Below, in pieces: positions 45,712 through 54,944 of a stretch of 64,000 nucleotides of DNA. The DNA is from UBA7803 sp040219135 (lineage in GTDB: Bacteria > Pseudomonadota > Gammaproteobacteria > Pseudomonadales > Azotimanducaceae). Each line of letters begins with the position of its first letter. The first letter of the stretch is position 1. The notes under the pieces were generated by a model. That model searched no databases and was not told the origin of the DNA. It saw only the letters and a list, made by a program, of their open reading frames with translations. The DNA lies in contig JAVJTA010000002.1 in the NCBI GenBank assembly GCA_040219135.1, forward strand, positions 62,001 through 126,000. Reading direction: 5' to 3'. Made by a program: the position numbers and the translations under genes.

Positions 45712-47934
45712 TCACGGAGCGCCGTTCAGCACCGTACGCGACTCGATATTGCCTGCCAGGTCCTCCGGCAGCCACAGCGACGGCTTGAGCGCGCGGTTGG
45801 AGAACACGCTGGCGGCCTGGTCGGCGTAGTGCGGGGAATCGGGGCGGTCGCTCTGTCCCACCGGCAGGTACAGCCAGCTGCGGATGGGACTGCCCAGCTC
45901 GACGATCTGGGTCGAGGTCTGGCCGCGATTGCCCCAGCGCTCGTACTGCTCGTTCGGTTCTCCGTAGCCCATGGTGCGCAGGGTGGTGAGGCCGATGAGG
46001 TCGCCGCCACCGCCGCCGACCGGCCACGAGGCATCGTCGCGGCCGACCCGGAATACCCGGCCATACGGTGCTTCCGTCGTGCCGAGGTCGGACTCGAGGC
46101 GGGCCAGAGCGGCCGCAAACGTCTCCGCCAGCAGTCGCCGTTGAGCTTTGTCCAGGACCACGGCGGCCGGCTCCCGGCCCTGGACGATGGCGTAATGGTC
46201 GTCGATCGCCGCGCGCACCTCCCCGGCCCGGGGGTGTTCCGCCAGGGCCAGACGCCAGTAGGCGTATTTCAGCGCGGGCACCGACTCCCGGGTCAGGCGG
46301 CCGTCCCAGGCGATCAGGCTGTCCACGGCCGGGCGGCCCGGCGCGTCCGCCGCCACGGCGTCGTTCAGGGCGGCAAGCCAGCGTTCGATGCCGTAGGGCT
46401 TCACGTCCACGGCGTAATCGAGGGCTTCGGTCACCGTTACCGAATCGTCGGCGGCCAGCAGCTCGATGGCCCGTGCGCCGCGCTGGTTGGTCCAGCCGTC
46501 CAGGCTCGGGCCGTAGTTGGCACTGCTGAACAGATAGCCGGGCTGGGCGGTGAGTCGGAACGGGCTACCGACCATCATCGCGTCCGGCGGGATGTTGCAG
46601 TTCTGCATGTAGCCCTGCTCGGGATTCAGCACGCTGAGGAGGTCGCGTCCCGGGTGCAGCCCGCGCCAGTCGCTGTCCGGATCGCTGGCGTCCACCGGCC
46701 GCGAGTAGTCGAAGCCGTCGCTGCGCACCGGAACCCGGCCGGTGCGCTGGTAGTAGATGTTGCCGTCGCTGTCCGCCGCCATCAGGTTCTGCGGAAACAT
46801 GGCGAGGCTGTCGCCGGCGGCCACGGCGCCCTGGTAGTCCTCGGCGAAGTTCAGGGCTTCCCAGACCGCCATCGGATTCGCGTTCTCGTCATAGGGAATC
46901 CGCGCGGCGTAGGCGACGCTGGCGGTGCTGGCGACGATGGGACCGTGGGCGGAGGAGCGCAGGGTGAACTCGCGCTCGCCCTCATCGCGCACGCCGAGGG
47001 TCACGGTGCGCTCGCTGATCGGCAGCCAGTCGTCGCCGTAGCGGTAGCGGGTCGGATCGTCCGGATCCAGGGTCAGGGCGAAGACGTCGCCCGTGTCCGG
47101 ACCGCCGGTGGTCATGGCCCAGGCCAGGTGCTCGTTGTGGCCGAGGCCGATGTAGGGGTTGCCGGCCAGGGTCACGCCACTTCCGCGCAATTCTCCGGCA
47201 TGGATGCGCACTTCCCAGAACCGCGACACTCCCCACCAGGACAGGTGCGGGTCGATCAGCAGCAGGGCGTGGCCCGAGGCGCTGCGCGACGGCGCCACCG
47301 CCCACTGATTCGACGCCCGCCGCGGGCTGACGAAACCGGGATCGACGCCGCCGCGGCGCAGATCGTTGAGGGCCTCGTCGATGGACCAGTTGTAGAGAAA
47401 CATGCGCCCGAACGCGGCCACCATCTGCGCGCTGACGGCGCGCTCGCCCCACCACGACGGCCGGTCCGCGGGGTGCTCGGCGTAGAACGCGTTGATCCCG
47501 TCGGCAAAGGCCTCGAGCCGCGCGCGGATGGGCTCCGGCGTGTCCGGCCACTGCCGCTGAGCGATTCCGTAGTGGTCGAACATGCGGGCGACGAGGTCCT
47601 GTTGAATCTGGTCTTCCCCGGCAATCTCCGCCAGCTCGCCCATGGCGATCTTCAGGTTCATGAGCAGCTGGGTCGGTCGGTCGTCGGCCTGGGCGTAGCC
47701 CATGGCGTAGAAGCCGGCGTCGACGCTGGGCGCGTAGATGTGCGGTACCCCCCAGGTGTCGCGGTAGATCACCGTGCGCCCGGCGTCCTCACCCTGGCCG
47801 GGCAACGGTGCGGCTTGACCCGCTGGAGTGGTCGTGTCTTCGGGCTGCGGCGCCGGGCTGCAGGCGCAGAGGGCGAGGACGACGAGCGCGCCGACCGTGC
47901 GCAGCGTCGCGTTGGTGTTGCGGTTCCGCGTCAT
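45712..47934 (-). CDS. Penicillin acylase-family Ntn hydrolase, lipoprotein
   Basis: A 740-residue precursor. The lipobox L-C-A-C lies near residue 25 and is followed by a Pro/Thr-rich linker. The family's alpha part begins 'VIYRDTWGVPHIYAPS', and the autoprocessing site with nucleophile Ser at the beta-subunit N-terminus is 'RRASNQWAVAPSRS'. 'LLLIDPHLSWW', 'GLGHNEHLAWAMTTGG' and 'SSANYGPSLDGWTNQRG' follow. Such enzymes hydrolyse amides of acyl homoserine lactones, beta-lactams or acyl-amino acids. An AHL acylase or general amidase role is possible but not shown. Confidence 0.92.
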   Translation of the reverse strand: MTRNRNTNATLRTVGALVVLALCACSPAPQPEDTTTPAGQAAPLPGQGEDAGRTVIYRDTWGVPHIYAPSVDAGFYAMGYAQADDRPTQLLMNLKIAMGELAEIAGEDQIQQDLVARMFDHYGIAQRQWPDTPEPIRARLEAFADGINAFYAEHPADRPSWWGERAVSAQMVAAFGRMFLYNWSIDEALNDLRRGGVDPGFVSPRRASNQWAVAPSRSASGHALLLIDPHLSWWGVSRFWEVRIHAGELRGSGVTLAGNPYIGLGHNEHLAWAMTTGGPDTGDVFALTLDPDDPTRYRYGDDWLPISERTVTLGVRDEGEREFTLRSSAHGPIVASTASVAYAARIPYDENANPMAVWEALNFAEDYQGAVAAGDSLAMFPQNLMAADSDGNIYYQRTGRVPVRSDGFDYSRPVDASDPDSDWRGLHPGRDLLSVLNPEQGYMQNCNIPPDAMMVGSPFRLTAQPGYLFSSANYGPSLDGWTNQRGARAIELLAADDSVTVTEALDYAVDVKPYGIERWLAALNDAVAADAPGRPAVDSLIAWDGRLTRESVPALKYAYWRLALAEHPRAGEVRAAIDDHYAIVQGREPAAVVLDKAQRRLLAETFAAALARLESDLGTTEAPYGRVFRVGRDDASWPVGGGGGDLIGLTTLRTMGYGEPNEQYERWGNRGQTSTQIVELGSPIRSWLYLPVGQSDRPDSPHYADQAASVFSNRALKPSLWLPEDLAGNIESRTVLNGAP

Positions 47935-47965
47935 GAATCCCCCTTCCGCGGTGACGATTGGCGGA

Positions 47966-49066
47966 TCATACCAGCCGGATGGCGGTGACTTCGCAGCGCG
48001 AACCGAGGCGCAGCACCGGGCCCCAGGTTCCCGTGCCCGGAGACACGTACAGGCGCATGCCGTCGACCTCGTAGAGGCCGTGGATCAGCGGGAAGATGCG
48101 CCGTACCAGATAGTTGAACGGCACGATCTGGCCGTTGTGGGTATGCCCGCAGAGCATCAGGTGGCAGCCCCAGCGGGCTGCGTCGGGGGCGCCGTCGGGG
48201 CGGTGGTAGAGGAGGACGCGGAAGGCGTCGGTAGCGGGGCTGATCGAGGGCAGCACGCGGCTCACCTGGCTCTTCGGCTCGGCGTCGTCGATGCCGATGA
48301 GCTGCAGAGGTCCGCTCGTCACGCTGCGGTTGCGCAGCACGGTCACGCCGAGCGCTTCCAGGCGCGCGCAGATTTCGGCGCAGTCCACGTAGCGTTCGTG
48401 ATTGCCGATGATGAAGTAGCTGGGCGCATCGAGTTCTGCCAGCGGCGCCAGCACGTCGGCGCCGATGTGACGGAAATCCACGAGGTCGCCGGTGATCAGC
48501 ACGCAGTCGCCGTCGGCACGGTTCGCCAGGCGCACGGCGCGGGCCAGAAATCGGCCGCTGCGCGAGCCGACGTGGACGTCGCTCAGCTGTACCAGAGTGA
48601 GGCCGCGGGCTGCCTCGGTGGCGGGCACGTCGACGTGGCGCAGGTGCAGACGTTCGGCGCTGACGAAGGCGAACCCGGTCAGCGCTGCCGTGGCGCCCAG
48701 CAGGGCGACCCCCGAGGCCTGGGACGGCAGCGGCAACAGGGCCGACAGCAGCTCCCAGGGCAGCAGCAGACAGAAGGCCATGAAGCAGACGCCGAGCCAG
48801 GTCATTACCAGCGCCGCCAGGGCGCGGGCCGGGCGCCCTGGGAGCCACTCGTAGATCAGCCGGCCGATGGCCGGTCCGGCGAGCAGCGCGACCAGGACGC
48901 CGCTACCGGGCTGAAAGTCCGGCAGCGCCAGAGTCAGCATGCGCAGGGGCGGATACACGAGCACGGCGTAGTAGAGGACGAGAAAGACCACGAACGGCGC
49001 GAGCCGACGGTACAGGCGGCGGCCGACGGAGACGCGGGCGGCACCCGCTGGCGCGCCGGTGTTCAC
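47966..49066 (-). CDS. Membrane-anchored metallophosphoesterase (YkuE-like)
   Basis: A 366-residue protein with about four N-terminal transmembrane segments (residues ~20-135), then a calcineurin-like catalytic domain with all metal motifs: LSDVHVGS, ITGDLVDF, IIGNHERY and LCGHTHNGQ. Related proteins act on lipid head groups or UDP-linked substrates at the membrane. The start overlaps the stop of the cupin gene by 4 bases, so translation is coupled. Confidence 0.9.
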   Translation of the reverse strand: MNTGAPAGAARVSVGRRLYRRLAPFVVFLVLYYAVLVYPPLRMLTLALPDFQPGSGVLVALLAGPAIGRLIYEWLPGRPARALAALVMTWLGVCFMAFCLLLPWELLSALLPLPSQASGVALLGATAALTGFAFVSAERLHLRHVDVPATEAARGLTLVQLSDVHVGSRSGRFLARAVRLANRADGDCVLITGDLVDFRHIGADVLAPLAELDAPSYFIIGNHERYVDCAEICARLEALGVTVLRNRSVTSGPLQLIGIDDAEPKSQVSRVLPSISPATDAFRVLLYHRPDGAPDAARWGCHLMLCGHTHNGQIVPFNYLVRRIFPLIHGLYEVDGMRLYVSPGTGTWGPVLRLGSRCEVTAIRLV

Positions 49067-50256
49067 AGTGCCGGGGCCGCTACCAGCGCGATGGCGCTGA
49101 CGTCCGTTGCGTTGTGCAGGCGCGCGCCGCCGCGCTGCGGCTGGCGCAGAGCCAGCGTCGGCACCAGGGCCGCCTGCTCGGGACCGAGGCTGAGCGGTCC
49201 GACTCTGACGCTGCCGCGCACGCCGATGCAGACCGCGTAGTCGCAGTGAGCCGGCAGCGTAAGCTCCGCGCCCGGCGGCAGGGTCACCCGCCAGACCTGA
49301 AAGTCGTCGAAGCTGACGATGCGCTCCACGCCCTCGGCCACGCGCTCGAAGCGCGGCGGCGGCGGGGCGTCGAGGCGCATGTTCGCCACCGCGGTCTCGC
49401 TGTCCCAGTGGTTCTGGGTAACCACGCGCTGGGCGAAGGAGATGATGTAGCGCTCGTAGCTCGGGGTCTGAAACTCGATCACCCGGACCCCGTGCTGCAG
49501 CGAGTGGGGCAGCCAGGTGGGCACGACCACCACGTCGCCGACGCCGAGTTCGCGCAGTTCGGTGAACGCCTCCATCGCGGCGCGACGCTGCGACTCGAGG
49601 GTCGGGTCGTCGCCGGCGCCTTCGTCGATGGCGCGTCGAACCCGCTCGTAGGCCCGCACCGCGGCCAGATAGTCGGCGCGAAAGCGCCCGTCGTCGGCGT
49701 AGCGCTCGCGCAGCGCCTGGTTCATACCGAAGCGGATCCGGCCACGGCCGTCGGGCCAGGCCCGTGGGTCAACGTGGCTGACCACGTAGACCTCGCGCTT
49801 TTCGTCGTGTGTCTCGAAGTAGAGGTCGCCGGATACGGGCTCGGGCTTCGGATCGAGGATCTTCAGCAGCACCAGCGAGGCGCCGTTCACGAGGTGTCTC
49901 GGTGCCAGGGCCAGGTACTGGGACAGCGGCAGCTCGCCGGTCGCGCTGACGACCCTGCTTTCGCCCCGTGCCTCGATGCCGGTGAGCCACAGCTCATGCC
50001 CCCAGGGTTTGCCGACGTGCACCGGGGCGAGGCGCACGGGGTCGTCGAGAAACAGCTCGTGGTCGCCGAGCGTCATCCGGACGCGGCGCCTGCCTGCCTC
50101 GCTGAAGATCCGGTAGCTCGCCGTCAGCTCGAGGCTGTCCGGCTCGGTCCGCCACGGGCGTTCGAGGCGCACGGTCTGTTGGAACTCCATCGGCTCCGCG
50201 GCGCCGGAACGCAGGGCCCGGTCGAGGGCCGCGTCGCTGTCGGGATAGCTGATCAC
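49063..50256 (-). CDS. Phosphomannose isomerase-like cupin protein
   Basis: The frame is open far upstream into Pro/Arg-rich nonsense, so the start is uncertain: GTG at 50256 (used here, MISYPDSDAALDRAL) or ATG at 50190 (MEFQQTVRLE). 'HVGKPWGHELWLTG' matches the KPWG motif of mannose-6-phosphate isomerases. 'EPVSGDLYFETHDEKREVYVV' stands where the zinc ligands of that family lie, and 'LGVGDVVVVPTWLPHSLQHGVRVIEFQTPSYERYI' and a C-terminal cupin complete it. It may be a sugar-phosphate isomerase; the usual QVHPDD motif is not clearly kept. Confidence 0.75.
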   Translation of the reverse strand: MISYPDSDAALDRALRSGAAEPMEFQQTVRLERPWRTEPDSLELTASYRIFSEAGRRRVRMTLGDHELFLDDPVRLAPVHVGKPWGHELWLTGIEARGESRVVSATGELPLSQYLALAPRHLVNGASLVLLKILDPKPEPVSGDLYFETHDEKREVYVVSHVDPRAWPDGRGRIRFGMNQALRERYADDGRFRADYLAAVRAYERVRRAIDEGAGDDPTLESQRRAAMEAFTELRELGVGDVVVVPTWLPHSLQHGVRVIEFQTPSYERYIISFAQRVVTQNHWDSETAVANMRLDAPPPPRFERVAEGVERIVSFDDFQVWRVTLPPGAELTLPAHCDYAVCIGVRGSVRVGPLSLGPEQAALVPTLALRQPQRGGARLHNATDVSAIALVAAPAL

Positions 50257-50345
50257 GATGTCCGATTCCGGCGAGTCTTTGTCCTGATGCGGAGGTAAAG
50301 TAGTCGAGCTGCGGGCCAGCGGCGGCCGGCAGCATCGAGAGGTCC

Positions 50346-51839
50346 ATGCTACCCGATCAGCACATCTGCGAGCGCGCGAGACTGTCCCGGGACCCCCGCT
50401 TCGACGGGGCGTTGTTCGTTGCCGTGCAGACCACGGGCATCTACTGTCGTCCGGTCTGCCCGGCGCGGGCGCCGGCGGCGGTGAACGTGCGCTACTACGC
50501 GTCCGCGGCGGCGGCGGAGGAGGCCGGATTCCGCCCGTGCCGGCGCTGCCTGCCGGAGGCCGCGGCACGGGTGCCGGAGTGGTGCATCGCCAGCCGCACG
50601 GTGGTCCGGGCCCTGCGCCTGATCGATGCGGGCGTCGTGGATGAGGCCGGGAGCCGGTCACTGGCCGCCCGCCTCGGACTCAGCGTCCGTCATCTCAACC
50701 GCCTGTTCCGCGATGAGTTCGGGGCCACGCCGAAGAGCCTGGCCATGAGCCGCCGCCGGGCGCTGGCGAAACGCCTCATCGACGACACCGACCTCCCCAT
50801 GGCGGCGGTGGCGACCCAGGCCGGCTACGGCAGTCTGCGGCGCTTCAACGACGATCTGCGGCGCTGTTACCGGCGGACCCCGTCGGAACTGCGCGCGCAG
50901 CGGCGGCGGCGGGCCGTCGCGCAGGGCGGCGCGCTCACGCTGCGCCTGCCGGTGCGCGCGCCGTACAATGCCGCCTGGGTGTTCGAGTTTCTCGAACGCC
51001 GGGCCCTGGCCGGCTTCGAGACGGTCTCCGCGGTCTGTTACCGGCGCCGCGTGGCGTCCGGGGATGCCGCGTCGAGCTGGATCAGCGTGGTCTGGGACGC
51101 CGGCGCGCTGCGCCTGGAACTGCCCGAGGGCTGTCCGCTGGCGCTGGCGGACCTGTTGCCGCGGGTGCGCCGGGTGTTCGACCTCGATGCCGAGCCGGTC
51201 ACCGTCGACGCGGATCTCGCCGCAGATCCGCTGCTGGCGACGGTGATTGAGCGGCATCCCGGGCTGCGGATCCCGGGCGCCTGGGACGGTTTCGAGACCG
51301 CGGTGCGTGCCATTCTCGGCCAGCAGGTCAGCGTTGACCGGGCCACGCGGCTGGCACACCGGCTGCTCGAGCGCTACGGCGTCGAATGCCTGCAACAGCC
51401 GGCGCTGCTGGCCCAGGCCAACCCCGCCGAAATCGGCATGCCGAGCAAACGCGGTGAGGCGATCCGCCGCCTGGCCCGGGAGGTGGCGGCAGGACGCCTG
51501 CAGCTCGACGAGTCGGTGACCGCGGACGGACTGCGCGACGCGCTCTGCGCCATACCCGGCATCGGCCCCTGGACGGCCGGCTACGTGGCCATGCGGGTGG
51601 CCAAGGACCCGGACGCGCTGCCGGCCAACGACTGGGTGGTGCTGAAGATGCTGGAGGCCGCGACCATCGGTGCGCCGGCGGCGGTGCGGGCCGCGGCCGC
51701 CGGGCGCCCGGGGAGCCGCAGCGACGCGTGGCGTCCGTGGCGCGGCTACGCGGTGATGTATCTCTGGAAGCTCTCGCAGAGCGCGCGGGCCGCTGCCGCT
51801 GCCCGGCGGGCCGGAGGCCCGGCGTGGGAGGCGCGATGA
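50346..51839 (+). CDS. alkA: Ada regulatory domain fused to AlkA-type 3-methyladenine DNA glycosylase
   Basis: The 497-residue fusion begins with the Ada N-terminal zinc domain: ligands in 'GIYCRPVCPAR' and 'RPCRRCLPE', where one Cys takes a methyl group from DNA phosphotriesters. An AraC-type helix-turn-helix pair follows (about 90-180). Then comes an AlkA N-terminal domain and the HhH-GPD glycosylase with 'LCAIPGIGPWTAGYVAMR' and the catalytic Asp in 'LPANDWVVLK'. It senses alkylation and excises alkylated bases. The O6-methylguanine transferase half of Ada is missing, but the next gene supplies it (ATGA overlap). Confidence 0.94.
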   Translation: MLPDQHICERARLSRDPRFDGALFVAVQTTGIYCRPVCPARAPAAVNVRYYASAAAAEEAGFRPCRRCLPEAAARVPEWCIASRTVVRALRLIDAGVVDEAGSRSLAARLGLSVRHLNRLFRDEFGATPKSLAMSRRRALAKRLIDDTDLPMAAVATQAGYGSLRRFNDDLRRCYRRTPSELRAQRRRRAVAQGGALTLRLPVRAPYNAAWVFEFLERRALAGFETVSAVCYRRRVASGDAASSWISVVWDAGALRLELPEGCPLALADLLPRVRRVFDLDAEPVTVDADLAADPLLATVIERHPGLRIPGAWDGFETAVRAILGQQVSVDRATRLAHRLLERYGVECLQQPALLAQANPAEIGMPSKRGEAIRRLAREVAAGRLQLDESVTADGLRDALCAIPGIGPWTAGYVAMRVAKDPDALPANDWVVLKMLEAATIGAPAAVRAAAAGRPGSRSDAWRPWRGYAVMYLWKLSQSARAAAAARRAGGPAWEAR

Positions 51840-52327
51840 TCTACAGCTATCTGGATACCCCGGTAGGCCGCCTGCTGCTGGCCGCTGCCGACGGCAAGCT
51901 CAAACGCGTCGTGTTTCCCAGCGGCAGCCGGGCCGGTGGTCCGGAGCCGGGGTGGACGCGTCACGACGATCCGTTTCACCGGGTCCGCACTCAGCTGCTG
52001 GAGTATTTCGCCGGCCGGCGACGCGACTTCGATCTGCCGCTGGCGCCGGACGCCACGCCGTTTCAGGCGCAGGTCCTCGACGCCTTGCTGGAGATTCCGT
52101 ACGGCGAGACCCGCAGCTACAAGGACATCGCGGTGCGCGTCGGCAATCCCCGGGCGGTGCGCGCGGTGGGCAGCGCCAACGGCAATAATCCACTGCCCAT
52201 CGTGATTCCGTGCCATCGGGTGATCGGCAGCAGCGGCGCCCTCACCGGATTCGGTGGCGGCCTCGACAACAAGCGTTACCTGCTCGATCTGGAACGCCGC
52301 CACTCGGGTCTGTTCGTGGCCCGCTGA
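51836..52327 (+). CDS. ogt: Methylated-DNA--protein-cysteine methyltransferase
   Basis: A 163-residue suicide enzyme, starting at the ATG overlapping the AlkA stop with GGGAGG 4 bases upstream. The acceptor cysteine is in 'IVIPCHRVIG', the conserved PCHRV motif. 'FRRRDFDLPLAP' and 'EIPYGETRSYKDIAVRVGNPRAVRAVGSANGNNPLPI' follow the family. It removes O6-alkyl groups from guanine. Coupling to Ada-AlkA restores the full adaptive-response set. Confidence 0.96.
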   Translation: MIYSYLDTPVGRLLLAAADGKLKRVVFPSGSRAGGPEPGWTRHDDPFHRVRTQLLEYFAGRRRDFDLPLAPDATPFQAQVLDALLEIPYGETRSYKDIAVRVGNPRAVRAVGSANGNNPLPIVIPCHRVIGSSGALTGFGGGLDNKRYLLDLERRHSGLFVAR

Positions 52328-52351
52328 CAAGGCGGCCGACGCTACCTCAAG

Positions 52352-52906
52352 CTACTTCGATACTTTCCAGAAACGCGTGCCTTCCAGTGACAGGTTGTAC
52401 ATCAGGCCGGTGTTGCCGAACACGAAGCCGACGATGGGCTCGGTGCCGCTGTGGGTGCTGATGTCTTCGCCGACGCCGAATTCGATGAGGGCGATGCTGC
52501 CGTCGACGCCGGCTTCCCAGCCGTTACTGGCGCGGAAGGTCGCCAGTGCCTGGTCGGTCATGAACATCAGCACCTGGGCCCGGGCCTGGCCGCCGATCTG
52601 AAAGCCCACCGACGCGGCCGCGACCCGGTAGTACTGGACCGGTTGCCCGCCGACGAGCAGGGAACCCTCGCCGTACTCGCCACCGAGCCCGAATCCCGCC
52701 TTGAGAACCCGGGGAAACACCAGAATGCCGCTGGCCTTCGCGGCCAGCTCTCCGGCGGCCGGCGAGCGCTCGTAGAGCTGCGCCAGGGCGCTGTCGACGC
52801 GAGCGTCGATCTCGGTCTTGCTGGCGGCGAGGACAGCGGTTCCTGCCAGCAGAAAGGCGGCTGCGAGCACCCAGCGGAGCGGTGATGGTCGATCGGTGCG
52901 GCGCAT
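52352..52906 (-). CDS. SYLF-domain lipid-binding protein (Ysc84-like), periplasmic
   Basis: The ATG at 52906 gives a 184-residue protein with a signal peptide (about 1-30, ending VLAA). The SYLF/Ysc84 domain shows 'AAKASGILVFPRVLKAGFGLGGEYGEGSLLV', 'YYRVAAASVGFQIGGQARAQVLMFMTDQALATF' and a C-terminal strand. In bacteria these secreted proteins bind lipids or phosphoinositide-like ligands; function is unsettled. It lies 24 bases from the convergent ogt stop. Confidence 0.85.
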   Translation of the reverse strand: MRRTDRPSPLRWVLAAAFLLAGTAVLAASKTEIDARVDSALAQLYERSPAAGELAAKASGILVFPRVLKAGFGLGGEYGEGSLLVGGQPVQYYRVAAASVGFQIGGQARAQVLMFMTDQALATFRASNGWEAGVDGSIALIEFGVGEDISTHSGTEPIVGFVFGNTGLMYNLSLEGTRFWKVSK

Positions 52907-53021
52907 GTCGGGCCCCTCGGTGAATCGTGCGGACCTTATACCACCGCCGCCGGGGACCGGCGACCACGTGATCCGGCCGCGGCCGAAGCAGCGCCTCCGG
53001 CGGCGCATTCAGCCGGCCTGA

Positions 53022-54305
53022 TCAGGTCCGGGCGAGCGCCGCGAAGCGGTCGAAATAGTCGGGAAAGGTCTTGGCGACGCAGCCCGGGTCGCGGATCGTC
53101 ACCGCCACGCCGCCAAGCGCCACCAGGGAAAAGCACATGGCCATGCGGTGGTCGCCATAGGTGTCGATGCTGGCGCGTCGCCACTGCTCCGGCGGTTCGA
53201 TGCGCAGGTGAGCCGCGCCTTCCTCGACCCGGGCGCCGACCTTGACCAGTTCCCGGGCCATGGCGTCGAGCCGGTCGGTTTCCTTGACGCGCCAGTTGGC
53301 GACGTTGCGGATCTGGCTGGGCCCGTCGGCGAACAGCGCCAGCACCGCCACGGTCATGGCCGCGTCCGGGATGTGGTTGAGATCGAGGTCGACGCCGCGC
53401 AGCGTACCCGACGCCGGCGGCCGCACGCTGATCGAATCCGCCGCGCGCGATACCCGGGCGCCCATGGCCTCGAGCACGTCGACGAAGGCGACGTCGCCCT
53501 GCACGCTGTCGGCGCCGATGCCGGTGACCGTGACGCCGGGTCCTCGAATCGCGCCGGCGGCCAGGAAGTAGCTGGCCGACGAGGCATCGCCTTCCACCAG
53601 AAAGCGCGCCGGTGCGGTATAGCCGCCGGGCTCGACGGTGAACGCGTGGTAGTCGCGGTGGGTCGCCCGGGCGCCGAAGCGGCGCATCATGTCCAGGGTG
53701 ATGTCGAGATACGGCTTCGACACCAGCTCGCCGATCACCTCCACGTGCACGGTGGCGGCAGCCAGCGGCGCTGCCATCAGCAGCGCCGTGAGGAACTGGC
53801 TGGAGACGTCGCCGCGGATGCGCGTGGTGCCGCCCTCGAGGCCGGTCCCGGTCACCTCCAGCGGCGGGTAGCCTGCCTTACCCAGATAGCGCACCTGCGC
53901 GCCGAGCGGGGCCAGGGCATCCACGAGGTCGGCGACGGGTCGTTCGCGCATGCGCGCCGAGCCGTCGAGGACGAAGCGGCCGCCGCCCAGGGTCAGTGCC
54001 GCGGCCAGCGGTCGCAGCGCGGTGCCGGCGAGGCCGAGGTACAGATCCCAGTGGCCCGGTTCCGTCACCAGTGGGCCGCCGCGCCCGATCACCGTGCAGT
54101 CGCCGGCCAGCGCCACCGACACGCCGAGCTGGCGCAGCGCGGTGATCATGACCGTCGTGTCCTCGCTGTGCAGCAGGTTGTCGAGGTGCGTGGTGCCCCG
54201 GGCCAGCGCGGCGAGCAGCAGCGCGCGGTTGGAAATGCTCTTCGACCCGGGCAGCGTCAGCGTGCCGGCCAGATGATCGACGGGGTCGAGGTGCAGAGCG
54301 TCCAT
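53022..54305 (-). CDS. aroA: 3-phosphoshikimate 1-carboxyvinyltransferase (EPSP synthase)
   Basis: A 427-residue enzyme of the shikimate pathway. The ATG at 54305 lies at MDALHLDPVD, and the conserved LPGSKSISNRALLLAALA follows (residues ~19-36). 'LGLAGTALRPLAAAL' replaces the usual LGNAGTAMRPL loop, with Leu for Asn and Leu for Met around the glyphosate-contact region. 'GDASSASYFLAAGAI', 'LNHIPDAAMT' and 'KETDRLDAMARELVKVGA' are present. It lies 11 bases after syd. Confidence 0.96.
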   Translation of the reverse strand: MDALHLDPVDHLAGTLTLPGSKSISNRALLLAALARGTTHLDNLLHSEDTTVMITALRQLGVSVALAGDCTVIGRGGPLVTEPGHWDLYLGLAGTALRPLAAALTLGGGRFVLDGSARMRERPVADLVDALAPLGAQVRYLGKAGYPPLEVTGTGLEGGTTRIRGDVSSQFLTALLMAAPLAAATVHVEVIGELVSKPYLDITLDMMRRFGARATHRDYHAFTVEPGGYTAPARFLVEGDASSASYFLAAGAIRGPGVTVTGIGADSVQGDVAFVDVLEAMGARVSRAADSISVRPPASGTLRGVDLDLNHIPDAAMTVAVLALFADGPSQIRNVANWRVKETDRLDAMARELVKVGARVEEGAAHLRIEPPEQWRRASIDTYGDHRMAMCFSLVALGGVAVTIRDPGCVAKTFPDYFDRFAALART

Positions 54306-54316
54306 GGGCGGGGATT

Positions 54317-54940
54317 CTACTCCACGGCCGTTTGCTGCGGCGGCGGCGCCGGGCGTAGCCGCGACAGAAAGTCGGCCAGCGAGTCCGCCACGGGGCGCAG
54401 CGGCCGGCGGCCCGGCGCCTCCAGCACCACCGCGCCGGAGCCGTTGTCGACGCTGAGGAACAGCTCCGAGTCCGGCTCGGTGCAGGCGAAAAATACGGTG
54501 AAGGGCGCCCGTGCCCGGCGCTTCGCCAGGGCGTGGCCGATCAGATTCTCCACCAGGCGGTCGGCGTCGTCGGCGTTCCACAGCTGCAGCAGGCTGACGT
54601 GGCCGTCGTCGGCCTCGGCTTCGAGGCCGCCCGACCAGTAGCGGCCGTAGTAGTCCTTGATGTCCGGGTGGATGGCGAACTCGAGCGCGCGTTCCAGCCC
54701 GGCAAAGTCGTCGGCCGGCCCGTGGCGGCGCAGCGGCTGCCAGGGCACGCGACGCTCTCCGGTGTCGTCGAGATAAGGTTCGCCGTTCTCGCACGGCGAG
54801 CGCCAGGCGGCGTCGAACGGCTCGGTGAGACGTGGACAGGCGGCAACATAGCGCTCGACGAAAGCGTCGAGGGCGGCGCCGACGTCGGCGCCGGACGGTT
54901 CGGGGACCAAGACTCCCTCCAGGCGGCACGATGGCCGCAT
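54317..54940 (-). CDS. syd: SecY-interacting protein Syd
   Basis: A 207-residue cytosolic protein. The core 'ALEFAIHPDIKDYYGRYWSGGLEAEADDGHVSLLQLWNADDADRLVENLIGHALAKRRAR' follows E. coli Syd throughout, with the conserved ENLIGH. Syd binds SecY and checks incorrectly assembled translocons. The first ~15 residues (MRPSCRLEGVLVP) are uncertain: a GGAGGGAG site suggests a later start may be used. It lies between the CnrX-like gene (4 bases) and aroA (11 bases). Confidence 0.9.
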   Translation of the reverse strand: MRPSCRLEGVLVPEPSGADVGAALDAFVERYVAACPRLTEPFDAAWRSPCENGEPYLDDTGERRVPWQPLRRHGPADDFAGLERALEFAIHPDIKDYYGRYWSGGLEAEADDGHVSLLQLWNADDADRLVENLIGHALAKRRARAPFTVFFACTEPDSELFLSVDNGSGAVVLEAPGRRPLRPVADSLADFLSRLRPAPPPQQTAVE

Positions 54941-54944
54941 GGTA

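Noticed and set aside
45706..47988. A 760-residue plus-strand open frame opposite the penicillin acylase
   Set aside because: The minus strand shows a lipoprotein signal and Ntn nucleophile; the plus frame is a shadow.
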